64,000 nt of DNA from Nocardioides sp. Arc9.136 (GTDB lineage: Bacteria > Actinomycetota > Actinomycetes > Propionibacteriales > Nocardioidaceae), in assembly GCF_030506255.1 (NCBI RefSeq), contig NZ_CP113431.1:4165001-4229000 (forward strand), in the 5' to 3' direction. A program made the position numbers and the translations under genes. Positions 56,242 through 63,626 of the stretch are shown in pieces. Under the pieces are notes generated by a model. It was not told the origin of the DNA. It searched no databases and was given only the letters and a program-made list of their open reading frames with translations. How positions within the stretch are numbered: position 1 is the stretch's first letter; each line of letters starts with the position of its first letter.

Positions 56242-57039
56242 CTACCTCCCGGGAAGGGTCGGCACCAGGCCGCGCACCACGTCGTACGTCGCGCGGTCGG
56301 CGGCGACCACCAGCCCCGTGGGGGCGGGCCCCTGCGGGCGGTACGGCTCCCCGCGGAACGTGCCGACGTGCCCGCCGGCCTCGGCCACGAGCAGGGAGCC
56401 CGGCGCGTGGTCCCACGGCTTGGTCTTCTTGTAGAGCGCGTAGTCGGCCCGGCCGTCGACGATCGCCGGGTAGTCCACCCCGCAGCAGCGCCACGAGAGC
56501 TCCAGGGTGCGCAGCGTGCCCAGCGCGCGACCGATCCAGCCGCGCCGGGAGGTGATGCCGAGCAGTCCGTCGCCGACCGGCGGACGGTGCACCCGCACGT
56601 CGTTGCGCCAGGCGCCGGCGCCGCGCTCGGCGACGTACGCCGCCCGGTGCTGGGGCTGCCAGATCCAGCTGCGCACGACCTCGCCACCGCGCAGCTCGGC
56701 GGCCATCACGGCGTGGTCGGGCGAGCCCTTCACGAAGTTGCGGGTGCCGTCGACCGGGTCGACGGTGAAGGCGTGGTCGGCGTCGCGGAACCGGTCCAGC
56801 ACGCCGGGATCGGCGGAGGCGGCCTCCTCGCCCAGCACCAGCGCCCGCGGGTACGCCGCGAGCAGCCGCTCGGTGATGAGCACCTCCGCCTCGCGGTCGG
56901 CCACGGTCACCAGGTCGCCGGGGTGCGACTTGGAGCTGATGTCGTCCTCGGAGAGGCGCTGGAACCGCGGGGTGATCACCTGCGCGGCGACCTCCTGCAG
57001 CATGGCCAGCACCTCGTCGGTGCCCAGCTCAGTCGGCAC
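56242..57039 (-). CDS. Inositol monophosphatase family protein (265 aa)
   Basis: A lithium-sensitive-type, Mg-dependent sugar phosphatase. Motif A is DHAFTVDPVDGTRNFVKG (DPxDGT with the metal Asps), the upstream metal Glu is LVLGEEAAS, and motif B near the C-terminus is KKTKPWDHAPGSLLVAEAGG. Length is typical. GTG 57039 is preferred over GTG 57066: GGAG lies 6 bases upstream and the start then overlaps the preceding small gene's TGA by only 11 bases. Substrates may be inositol phosphate, histidinol phosphate or fructose bisphosphate; the family cannot tell without structure. Coupled to a 51-residue membrane peptide gene. Confidence 0.9.
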   Translation of the reverse strand: MPTELGTDEVLAMLQEVAAQVITPRFQRLSEDDISSKSHPGDLVTVADREAEVLITERLLAAYPRALVLGEEAASADPGVLDRFRDADHAFTVDPVDGTRNFVKGSPDHAVMAAELRGGEVVRSWIWQPQHRAAYVAERGAGAWRNDVRVHRPPVGDGLLGITSRRGWIGRALGTLRTLELSWRCCGVDYPAIVDGRADYALYKKTKPWDHAPGSLLVAEAGGHVGTFRGEPYRPQGPAPTGLVVAADRATYDVVRGLVPTLPGR

Positions 57040-57184
57040 GGACCGCTCCGTCCCGGACGGGCTCACGCGACGCCCGCACGCCCAGGCTGACCGCCCAGCC
57101 GGTCGCGGCGACGAAGAGCAGCAGGGCGCCGACCACGCCGCACAACCGCAGGGTCGCGCCCGCGTCCTCCGCGTCCGTCCCCAT
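57029..57184 (-). CDS. Single-helix small membrane protein (51 aa)
   Basis: A short gene with a strong RBS (GGAGGTGGGG just before ATG 57182-57184). Sequence MGTDAEDAGATLRLCGVVGA, then a hydrophobic helix LLLFVAATGWAVSLGV (about 20-36) and a charged tail RASREPVRDGAVRAD. It overlaps the start of the inositol-phosphatase-type gene, so the two are translationally coupled. No family known. The coupling and RBS make it more than a chance frame. Confidence 0.65.
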   Translation of the reverse strand: MGTDAEDAGATLRLCGVVGALLLFVAATGWAVSLGVRASREPVRDGAVRAD

Positions 57185-57272
57185 CCCCACCTCCGTCGCC
57201 CGGGTCGTCGCCCTCACCGTAGCCGCCGGCGCGGACGGCTCCGCTCGCGGGAGGACCGGGGTCGGCCGGGGG

Positions 57273-58448
57273 TCAGAGGTCGAGCAGCTCCGCCGCCCGG
57301 CGGCTGAAGCGCTTGAGCGCCTCGGCCTGCGGCCGGGTCAGCCGGTCCGCCCGGCGCTCCCGGGTCACCTGGTCGCGGAAGGTCCCGAGCCGGGTGCGGG
57401 CGTCGGAGTCGAGCCCGAGGCCGGCGTACCGCACGATGGCCCAGACCCGCGTGCGGAGCCGGTGGTCGACGCCCGCCCGCAGGTGCTGGTGGGCGGCGAG
57501 GGCGTCGTAGCGCTTGAGCACCTTCGCGCCGCGGCCCGCCGGCTGGTCGGGGACCGTCGCCAGGCCGAGCACGTCGATCGTCCGGGCCGCCATCCGTGCC
57601 TCGCCGTAGGCGTTGGGGTGCACCACGACGGGGTTGGTGCCGCCGAAGACCGGCTCGATCCAGCGGGTGCCGGCCGGCTGGCAGGCGTCGTGGCCCTCGG
57701 AGACCTGCTCCATGTCGACGTACGTCGCGCCCGTCGCCTCGGCCGCGCGCCGGACGGCGTCGTTGAGGGTGTGCTGCAGGCTGCGGAGGTATGCCACGTC
57801 GCCCTCGGCGACCGGCATGCTGGCGAAGCAGCCGCCGGTGGCCGGGAGGATCCAGGGGTAGCCCAGCGCGGCGACCCGCGCCCGGGGCGCGCGCTCGCGG
57901 ACGTCGGTGAGCGCCCGGACCAGGGCCGGGTACGTCGAGGTGCGGACCGTGTCCTCGTAGGTCGACCCGTGCTCGTCGCGGCACGGGCTGCCGACGCCGC
58001 CGCTGCGGAAGCCGGCGAGGCTGCACTGCGCGATCGCCGTGCCGAAGACCCCGCTGTCGTTGCCGCCGATGGTCATCGTCACCAGGTCGGTGCCGGCGGA
58101 GAGCGCGTCGAGCTGCGGCGCCACCCCGGGGTGCTGCGCCTCGCGGTAGTCGGTGGTGTCCGCGCCGCCGCAGGTCACGTCGGTGAGCTGCGCACCGGTC
58201 CGCCGCGCGATCACGTGGGGGTAGTTGCGGGTCGAGCGCTGGCACGCCACCGGCGCCGTCGGGTCGACCGGCTGGACCCCGGCCGCCGAGCTGTAGGAGT
58301 CGCCGAGCGCGACGTACTCCAGCGCGGCCCTGGCGGGCGCGGCCTGCGCGCCGCCGGCGGTGACGAGCGAGGCGCCGAGCAGCGAGCCGAGCAGCGAGCC
58401 CAGGGCTGCGATCGACGTGGCGGCGGTCGTGGCGGGCGTGCGGGGCAT
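57273..58448 (-). CDS. Secreted SGNH/GDSL hydrolase (391 aa)
   Basis: An exported esterase/lipase. Signal peptide (1-35, ending QAAPA). Block I is YVALGDSYSSAAGV with the nucleophilic Ser, block III is VTMTIGGNDSGVFG (oxyanion Asn), and block V is VVHPNAYGEARMA with the catalytic His. Six Cys (VACQRST, VTCGG, AQCSLAG, SPCRDEH, GGCFAS, DACQPAG) match the three disulfides of the Streptomyces-type extracellular members. A C-terminal basic helical extension of about 80 residues follows the domain, which is unusual. ATG at 58446-58448 with CGGAGAG before it. Substrate probably an ester or lipid. Confidence 0.92.
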   Translation of the reverse strand: MPRTPATTAATSIAALGSLLGSLLGASLVTAGGAQAAPARAALEYVALGDSYSSAAGVQPVDPTAPVACQRSTRNYPHVIARRTGAQLTDVTCGGADTTDYREAQHPGVAPQLDALSAGTDLVTMTIGGNDSGVFGTAIAQCSLAGFRSGGVGSPCRDEHGSTYEDTVRTSTYPALVRALTDVRERAPRARVAALGYPWILPATGGCFASMPVAEGDVAYLRSLQHTLNDAVRRAAEATGATYVDMEQVSEGHDACQPAGTRWIEPVFGGTNPVVVHPNAYGEARMAARTIDVLGLATVPDQPAGRGAKVLKRYDALAAHQHLRAGVDHRLRTRVWAIVRYAGLGLDSDARTRLGTFRDQVTRERRADRLTRPQAEALKRFSRRAAELLDL

Positions 58449-58763
58449 GGTCTCTCCGAGCGTGCGGTCCGGTGTGGCTGGCGTCACGGTACGCGCGCGG
58501 TCCCGCCCGCGGGTCCGGGTGGTGCGGCCCTGGGGTGTCCTTTGGTCCTAGTACCAGCCGTCCTGGCGTGTCGGGGCCCCCCGGCGTCCTACGTTGGTCC
58601 CGTCCACCAACGCCGGAGCAGCGGCCGGCGGGTGGTGACGCGAACGGGGCGTCTCCGACTTCCCCCCAGCCGGGGACGCCCCGCCCGCCTCCACGGGCCG
58701 AGCCACCGGCGCCCGGCGTACCCTCGTCGCGACCGACGCAGGCGCACGAGGCAGGGGCAGGAC
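58449..58763. other. 315-base divergent intergenic region with hairpins
   Basis: No gene is seen. It holds an inverted repeat CGTTGGT/ACCAACG around 7 bases (58592-58612), flanked by CCGGCG and CGCCGG so that the stem could lengthen, and an 8-base stem GGGGCGTC/GACGCCCC near 58645-58683. It must contain promoters for the SGNH hydrolase and the small Cys/His protein, but no clear -35/-10 pair was found. Confidence 0.5.
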
Positions 58764-59081
58764 ATGACGGCGAGCCGAGCCGCTCGAGGCAGACGTGCGG
58801 CGGCCCAGGCCGGCCCGCTCGCGAAGGTGACCGTCGACGTCGACGCCGCCGACCAGCTGGTCTACAAGATCGCGTGCACCGAGTGCACGGTGCGCGACGG
58901 CCGCGCGTGGTCGGCGTACCGGCCCGGGGCGGACAACGGCTTCATGGCCGCGATGGACCGGTGGACGTTCCACCTCAGCGAGAAGCACCCGGGGTCGGAC
59001 GCGCCCTGCCTGGAGTTCCTCCCCGCGGCGCAGCAGCGGCTGCACGAGCGACGCGAGGGCGGAACACCCGAGGGCTCGTGA
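58764..59081 (+). CDS. Small Cys/His-containing hypothetical protein (105 aa)
   Basis: Unassigned. A basic N-terminus (SRAARGRRAAAQA) is followed by VDAADQLVYKIACTECTVRD. The spacing ACTEC (Cys-x-x-Cys) ... FHLSEKH (His-x5-His) ... APCLEF suggests one zinc-binding finger. GCAGGGGCAGG lies just before the ATG. Its TGA overlaps a possible GTG start of the next LLM oxidoreductase gene (GTGA at 59078-59081), hinting at coupling. Could be a nucleic-acid-binding or partner protein; no evidence beyond the Cys/His pattern. Confidence 0.65.
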   Translation: MTASRAARGRRAAAQAGPLAKVTVDVDAADQLVYKIACTECTVRDGRAWSAYRPGADNGFMAAMDRWTFHLSEKHPGSDAPCLEFLPAAQQRLHERREGGTPEGS

Positions 59082-59095
59082 ATGTTCAACCAGTC

Positions 59096-60115
59096 ATGAA
59101 GAACATCGGGTTCCTGTCGTTCGGCCACTGGACGCCGTCGCCGCAGTCGCAGACGCGGTCGGCCTCGGACGCGCTGCTGCAGTCGATCGACCTCGCGGTC
59201 GCCGCCGAGGAGCTCGGCGTCGACGGGGCGTACTTCCGGGTGCACCACTTCGCCCGCCAGCTCGCCTCGCCGTTCCCGCTGCTGGCCGCGGTCGGCGCGC
59301 GCACCAGCCGGATCGAGATCGGCACCGGCGTGATCGACATGCGCTACGAGAACCCGCTCTACATGGCCGAGGACGCCGGCGCCGCGGACCTGATCTCCGG
59401 CGGCAGGCTCCAGCTCGGCGTCAGCCGCGGCTCACCGGAGCAGGTCGTCGACGGGTTCCGCTACTTCGGCTACGAGCCGCCCGAGGGCATGGACCACGGC
59501 GACATGGCCCGCCGGCACACCGAGGTGCTGCTGCAGGTGCTCGACGGCGAGGGCTTCGCGGAGCCGAGCCCGCGCCCGATGTTCCCCAACCCGCCGGGAC
59601 TGCTCCGCATCGAGCCGCACTCCCCCGGCCTGCGCGACCGCATCTGGTGGGGTGCCGGCACCCGTGCCACCGCGGAGTGGACCGCCCAGCAGGGGATGAA
59701 CCTGATGAGCTCCACGCTCCTCTCCGAGGACACCGGCGTGCCGTTCCACCGGCTCCAGGCCGAGCAGATCGAGCGCTTCCGCGCCGCCTGGGCCGCCGCC
59801 GGGCACCCGCGCGAGCCGCGCGTCTCGGTCAGCCGCAGCATCTTCCCGCTGGTCGACGACACCGACCGCGCCTACTTCGGCCGCGAGTCCGGCAGCCAGG
59901 ACCAGGTCGGCGTGCTCGAGGGCATCCGCGCCCGGTTCGGCAAGACGTACGCCGCCGAGCCCGACCAGCTCGTCCGCGAGCTCGCCGAGGACGAGGCCGT
60001 CGCCGCCGCCGACACCCTCCTGCTCACCGTCCCCAACCAGCTCGGCGTGGACTACAACGCCCACGTCCTCGAGGCGCTGCTCACCCACGTCGCGCCCGCC
60101 CTCGGCTGGCGCTGA
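59096..60115 (+). CDS. LLM-class (luciferase-like) flavin-dependent oxidoreductase (339 aa)
   Basis: A TIM-barrel flavoprotein using FMN or F420. The family opening MKNIGFLSFGHWTPSP, then GAYFRVHHFARQLASPFPLL, IEIGTGVIDMRYENPLYMAED and LQLGVSRGSPEQV, matches a common actinobacterial LLM subgroup. No F420-binding signature could be checked by eye. ATG 59096 fits the conserved start; GTG 59078 in overlap with the upstream gene is possible and has a GAGGG nearby. Followed by tandem hairpins and the convergent TetR gene. Unlike the NtaA-type enzyme at 2.3 kb, it has no transporter beside it. Substrate unknown. Confidence 0.88.
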   Translation: MKNIGFLSFGHWTPSPQSQTRSASDALLQSIDLAVAAEELGVDGAYFRVHHFARQLASPFPLLAAVGARTSRIEIGTGVIDMRYENPLYMAEDAGAADLISGGRLQLGVSRGSPEQVVDGFRYFGYEPPEGMDHGDMARRHTEVLLQVLDGEGFAEPSPRPMFPNPPGLLRIEPHSPGLRDRIWWGAGTRATAEWTAQQGMNLMSSTLLSEDTGVPFHRLQAEQIERFRAAWAAAGHPREPRVSVSRSIFPLVDDTDRAYFGRESGSQDQVGVLEGIRARFGKTYAAEPDQLVRELAEDEAVAAADTLLLTVPNQLGVDYNAHVLEALLTHVAPALGWR

Positions 60116-60162
60116 CCCCGAGTCACGTCCTCCTCCGCCGAATTTCGGGGGACCGGGCGGTG

Positions 60163-60190
60163 CGACATCCCAGGTTCACTTGGGATGTCG
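60163..60190. repeat. Repeat family 3, hairpin 1 (shared core ACATCCCA...TGGGATGT)
   Basis: CGACATCCCA pairs with TGGGATGTCG around the 8-base loop GGTTCACT. Loop and inner stem are identical to the longer hairpin at 60216-60261. Lies 48 bases after the LLM gene stop. Confidence 0.8.
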
Positions 60191-60215
60191 ACGCTCCACG
60201 GCTGTTGCAACGGCA

Positions 60216-60261
60216 GAGAACCTTCAACATCCCAGGTTCACTTGGGATGTTGAAGGTTCTC
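60216..60261. repeat. Repeat family 3, hairpin 2 (19-base perfect stem)
   Basis: GAGAACCTTCAACATCCCA (60216-60234) pairs perfectly with its complement at 60243-60261 around the loop GGTTCACT. It repeats the core of hairpin 1, 26 bases downstream. Both lie between convergent stops (60115 and 60289), so a bidirectional terminator role is likely; the shared loop sequence is not explained by that. Confidence 0.85.
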
Positions 60262-60288
60262 GGCCTTTCCTGACGCTTCCCGGCCTCC

Positions 60289-60966
60289 TCAGCCGAGCAG
60301 GTCGCGGATCTGCGGGAGCAGGCGGTCGAGCTCGGCGGCGTCGCGGAGCACGAGCACCGCGGGCCGGCCCTCGGCGGGGGCGCCCTCCCGGCCGGGGAGG
60401 TCGACGTGCGACTCGACCTCGGCCATCGCGGCCCGGAACGCCCGGCGCGCCTCGCTGGTGGAGGACAGCTGCTCGCGCAGCCAGGCGCGCAGCACGTGGT
60501 TGTGCGCGGTGACGACCGCGTTCGCGATCAGCTCGGCCCGCAGCAGGCTCGTGGGCGAGCCGCCGAGCCAGGCGTGGATGTGGCGGGTGAAGATCCGCTC
60601 GTACTGGCGGATGCCCGACCGCTCGCGCTCCTGCAGCGCCGGCACGCTCCGGGTGAGCCGGTAGCGCCGCCGGGCGCGCTCCCCCTCGTCGAGGTAGTGC
60701 TGGAGCACCAGCCCGGCCCCCTCGGAGACGCCGACGACCGCCGTGCGCGGCGTCGCCGTGGACAGCCGCGCCTCGATCGCGGTCAGCAGCTGCTCGTGGT
60801 CGGGGAAGACCACGTGCTCCTTGGAGCGGAACTGCCGGAAGAACGTCGTCCGCCCGACCCCCGCCCGCGCGGCGATGTCCTCCACGGTCGTCGCGTCGTA
60901 CCCGCGCTCGGCGAAGAGGTCGAACGCCGCGTCGACGATGCGCTCGCGCGCACTCGGCTCCGTCAT
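60289..60966 (-). CDS. TetR-family transcriptional regulator (225 aa)
   Basis: Winged-type TetR helix-turn-helix at about 8-52 (RIVDAAFDLFAERGYDATTV, then EDIAARAGVGRTTFFRQFRSKEH) and a large helical C-domain with VLQHYLDEGERARRRYRL. It is divergent from a 3-hydroxyacyl-CoA dehydrogenase/acyl-CoA dehydrogenase pair, with a perfect palindrome between, and probably represses them until an acyl-CoA ligand binds. ATG at 60964-60966. Its 3' end faces the tandem hairpins. Confidence 0.92.
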   Translation of the reverse strand: MTEPSARERIVDAAFDLFAERGYDATTVEDIAARAGVGRTTFFRQFRSKEHVVFPDHEQLLTAIEARLSTATPRTAVVGVSEGAGLVLQHYLDEGERARRRYRLTRSVPALQERERSGIRQYERIFTRHIHAWLGGSPTSLLRAELIANAVVTAHNHVLRAWLREQLSSTSEARRAFRAAMAEVESHVDLPGREGAPAEGRPAVLVLRDAAELDRLLPQIRDLLG

Positions 60967-61026
60967 GCGCCACCTCCCTCTCCCGGACCGGGCGACCCGC
61001 ACCGGCACCTGCCGGCCGCAGCCTAG

Positions 61027-61043
61027 ACGGTACGCAGTACCGT
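61027..61043. promoter_or_regulatory. TetR operator upstream of the beta-oxidation pair
   Basis: ACGGTAC-GCA-GTACCGT, a perfect 7+3+7 inverted repeat, 60 bases from the TetR start and 50 bases before the dehydrogenase start. A half-like GGACGGTATCC follows at 61046-61056. Confidence 0.75.
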
Positions 61044-61093
61044 GTGGACGGTATCCGGTCCCACGGTGGGGCCGGCCGGGGAGGAGCAACGAC

Positions 61094-61948
61094 GTGGATC
61101 GCGTGGGAGTGGTCGGGTTCGGCCTGATGGGAGCCGGCATCGCCGAGGTCAGCGCACGCGCCGGGCTGGACGTCGTGGTGGTGGACGCCGACCGGGCGGC
61201 CGTCGACCGCGGGATGTCGCGGCTCGAGGCGTCGCTGCGCCGAGCCGAGAGCAAGGGCAAGCTCTCCGCCGCCGAGGGGTCCGCTGACGACGTGCTCGCC
61301 CGCGTCCGACCGGCCACCGAGCTCGACGCGCTGGCCGACCGCGACCTCGTCGTCGAGGCGATCGTCGAGGACGAGACCGCCAAGGTCGACCTGTTCCGCA
61401 CCCTCGACCGGGTCGTCACCGCCCCCGACGCGGTGCTGGCGAGCAACACGTCCTCGATCCCGATCATGAAGCTCGGCGTCGTGACCCGGCGCCCCGAGCA
61501 CGTGCTCGGCATCCACTTCTTCAACCCGGTCCCGGTGCTGAGGCTGGTCGAGCTCGTCCCGAGCCTGCTCACCGCGCCGGAGACCACCGAGCGCAGCCGC
61601 ACCTTCGTCCAGGACCGCCTGGGCAAGCAGGCCATCGACTGCCAGGACCGCGCCGGCTTCGTCGTCAACGCGCTGCTGGTGCCGTTCATCCTCTCCGCGA
61701 TCCGGATGTACGAGTCCGGCTTCGCCTCCGCCGAGGACATCGACCAGGGCCTGGTGCTCGGCGCCGCCCACCCCCAGGGCCCGCTCGCGCTCGCCGACCT
61801 GATCGGCCTCGACACCACCAAGGCCGTCGCGGAGTCGCTCTACGAGGAGTTCAAGGAGCCGCTGTACGCCGCTCCGCCGCTCCTCCAGCGGATGGTCGAC
61901 GCCGGCCTCCTGGGCCGCAAGAGCGGCCGCGGCTTCTACACCTACTGA
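61094..61948 (+). CDS. 3-hydroxybutyryl/3-hydroxyacyl-CoA dehydrogenase (284 aa)
   Basis: An NAD-dependent beta-oxidation or butyrate-pathway enzyme. The Rossmann motif VGVVGFGLMGAGIAEVSARAG is at 4-24. ASNTSSIPIMKL and HVLGIHFFNPVPVLRLVEL hold the catalytic Ser/His pair region (HFFNP). The C-terminal domain has DRAGFVVNALLVPFI with the Asn and ends with RKSGRGFYTY. Length is normal. GTG at 61094 has GGAGG 8-9 bases upstream. First gene of a two-gene unit with an acyl-CoA dehydrogenase 38 bases on; controlled by the divergent TetR. Resembles mycobacterial FadB2. Confidence 0.93.
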   Translation: MDRVGVVGFGLMGAGIAEVSARAGLDVVVVDADRAAVDRGMSRLEASLRRAESKGKLSAAEGSADDVLARVRPATELDALADRDLVVEAIVEDETAKVDLFRTLDRVVTAPDAVLASNTSSIPIMKLGVVTRRPEHVLGIHFFNPVPVLRLVELVPSLLTAPETTERSRTFVQDRLGKQAIDCQDRAGFVVNALLVPFILSAIRMYESGFASAEDIDQGLVLGAAHPQGPLALADLIGLDTTKAVAESLYEEFKEPLYAAPPLLQRMVDAGLLGRKSGRGFYTY

Positions 61949-61985
61949 CCAGCCCCACCGATCCACCCGGAGAACGAACCAGCCG

Positions 61986-63158
61986 ATGAGCACCGACTTC
62001 CCCCTCTACGACCTCTCCGAGGAGCACCGGGCGGTCCGCGAGGCCGTCCGCGCGATCTGCGACGCCAAGGTGGCGCCGTACGCCGCGGACGTCGACGAGA
62101 ACGCCCGCTTCCCCCGCGAGGCGGCCGACGCCCTGCTGGCGGCCGACTTCCACGCCCCGCACGTCCCGGAGGAGTACGGCGGCGCCGGCGCCGACGCGCT
62201 CGCGACGGTGATCGTCATCGAGGAGGTCGCCCGCGCCGACGTGTCCGCCTCGCTCATCCCGGCGGTAAACAAGCTCGGCTCGCTGCCGGTGCAGATCGCC
62301 GGCTCCGAGGAGCTCAAGAAGCACTACCTCGGCGCGCTCGCGCGCGGCGAGGGCGGCTTCTCCTACTGCCTCTCCGAGCCCGAAGCCGGCTCGGACGCGG
62401 TCTCGATGCGCACCCGCGCGGTCCGCGACGGCGAGGACTGGGTCCTCGACGGGGTCAAGCGCTGGATCACCAACGCGGGCGAGTCGGAGTACTACACCGT
62501 CCTCGCCGTGACCGACCCCGAGAAGCGCTCGAAGGGCATCTCGGCGTTCGTGGTGGAGAGGTCCGACCCCGGCGTCTCCTTCGGCGCCCCCGAGAAGAAG
62601 CTCGGCATCAAGGGCTCGCCGACCCGCGAGGTCTACCTCGACAAGGTCCGCATCCCCGGCGACCGGATCATCGGCGCCGAGGGCACCGGCTTCGCGACCG
62701 CGATGCGGACCCTCGACCACACCCGCGTCACGATCGCCGCCCAGGCCGTCGGCGTCGCCCAGGGCGCCCTGGACCACGCGCTGGCCTACGCCCGCGAGCG
62801 CCGGCAGTTCGGGCAGCCGATCGCGGACTTCCAGGGCCTGCAGTTCATGCTCGCCGACATGGGCATGAAGGTGGAGGCCGCGCGCCAGATGACGTACGCC
62901 GCCGCCGGCCGCTCCGAGCGCGGCGACGCCGACCTCACCTTCTTCGGCGCGGCCGCGAAGTGCTTCGCCTCCGACGTGGCCATGGAGGTCACCACGAACG
63001 CCGTGCAGGTGCTCGGCGGCTACGGCTACACCCGCGACTACCCGCTCGAGCGGATGATGCGAGACGCGAAGATCACCCAGATCTACGAGGGCACCAACCA
63101 GGTGCAGCGGATCGTGATGGCCCGGCAGCTGCTCGCCGGGGTCCAGTCCGACCTCTGA
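61986..63158 (+). CDS. Acyl-CoA dehydrogenase, FadE25-like (390 aa)
   Basis: An FAD-dependent acyl-CoA dehydrogenase that puts a double bond into acyl-CoA. FSYCLSEPEAGSDAVSMRT and VLDGVKRWITNAGESEYY are the FAD/substrate motifs. RQFGQPIADFQGLQFMLADM and QVLGGYGYTRDYPLERMMRD are conserved, and the catalytic Glu is in KITQIYEGTNQVQRI. Size and signature agree with the short-/branched-chain group and resemble mycobacterial FadE25. RBS GGAGAA lies 11 bases before the ATG. Operon with the hydroxyacyl-CoA dehydrogenase. It might act on branched-chain acyl-CoA from the bkdABC complex, but that is only a suggestion. Confidence 0.94.
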   Translation: MSTDFPLYDLSEEHRAVREAVRAICDAKVAPYAADVDENARFPREAADALLAADFHAPHVPEEYGGAGADALATVIVIEEVARADVSASLIPAVNKLGSLPVQIAGSEELKKHYLGALARGEGGFSYCLSEPEAGSDAVSMRTRAVRDGEDWVLDGVKRWITNAGESEYYTVLAVTDPEKRSKGISAFVVERSDPGVSFGAPEKKLGIKGSPTREVYLDKVRIPGDRIIGAEGTGFATAMRTLDHTRVTIAAQAVGVAQGALDHALAYARERRQFGQPIADFQGLQFMLADMGMKVEAARQMTYAAAGRSERGDADLTFFGAAAKCFASDVAMEVTTNAVQVLGGYGYTRDYPLERMMRDAKITQIYEGTNQVQRIVMARQLLAGVQSDL

Positions 63159-63174
63159 GCCCTCGACGGGCGGA

Positions 63175-63558
63175 TCAGGCCGCGTCGTCCGCGACGTAGC
63201 CCGGGATCTCCTCGACGGAGTGCCAGACCGGGATGCCGCGCTCGCGCGCGATGGCGACGTCCTGGTCGGCCCCGCGGGACGCGCCGGGCAGGCGCAGCAC
63301 GCCGTCGCAGTGCTGGAGCAGGCGCTCGGCGGTGGGGTACATCACCTGCTCGGCCAGGGGGTCGCCCAGGCCCTCGGCCCCTGCGCTGCTCAGCACCGGC
63401 AGCGCCACCCACTCGCCGATCATCGGCACGTGCCCGGACCGGAACACCGGCCAGGCGGCGGCCTCGAGGGCGCGCAGGTTCGCCGCGAGCCGCGCCGGCT
63501 CGTCGTCGGTGCCGGAGCGGTAGGGACCGGCGATCAGGATCATCAGGGGCTTCGTCAT
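63175..63558 (-). CDS. DUF4406 (nucleoside 2-deoxyribosyltransferase-like) protein (127 aa)
   Basis: A small Rossmann-like protein of DUF4406. ILIAGPYRSGTDDEPARLAA is the family's opening, followed by AAWPVFRSGHVPMIGEWVAL and LLQHCDGVLRLPGASRGADQD, with the C-terminal ARERGIPVWHSVEEIP. Related folds cleave or transfer nucleosides, but DUF4406 has no proven activity. ATG at 63556-63558 has TATTGT six bases upstream, so likely leaderless. Divergent from the DeoR-family regulator, whose candidate repeats occupy the 68-base gap. Confidence 0.82.
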   Translation of the reverse strand: MTKPLMILIAGPYRSGTDDEPARLAANLRALEAAAWPVFRSGHVPMIGEWVALPVLSSAGAEGLGDPLAEQVMYPTAERLLQHCDGVLRLPGASRGADQDVAIARERGIPVWHSVEEIPGYVADDAA

Positions 63559-63570
63559 GCTCCGACAATA

Positions 63571-63606
63571 GCGTGCAGAAACGTGCACGAACAAGCATTT
63601 ACGTGC
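63571..63606. promoter_or_regulatory. Three helically phased CGTGC repeats between the DUF4406 gene and the DeoR gene
   Basis: CGTGC begins at 63572, 63582 and 63602, that is at 10- and 20-base steps, one face of the helix, with extended forms GCGTGCAGAA, ACGTGCACGA and ACGTGCGGAC. A likely operator for the DeoR-family regulator starting 20 bases downstream. Confidence 0.6.
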
Positions 63607-63626
63607 GGACGGTCTAGAGTCCTCCC

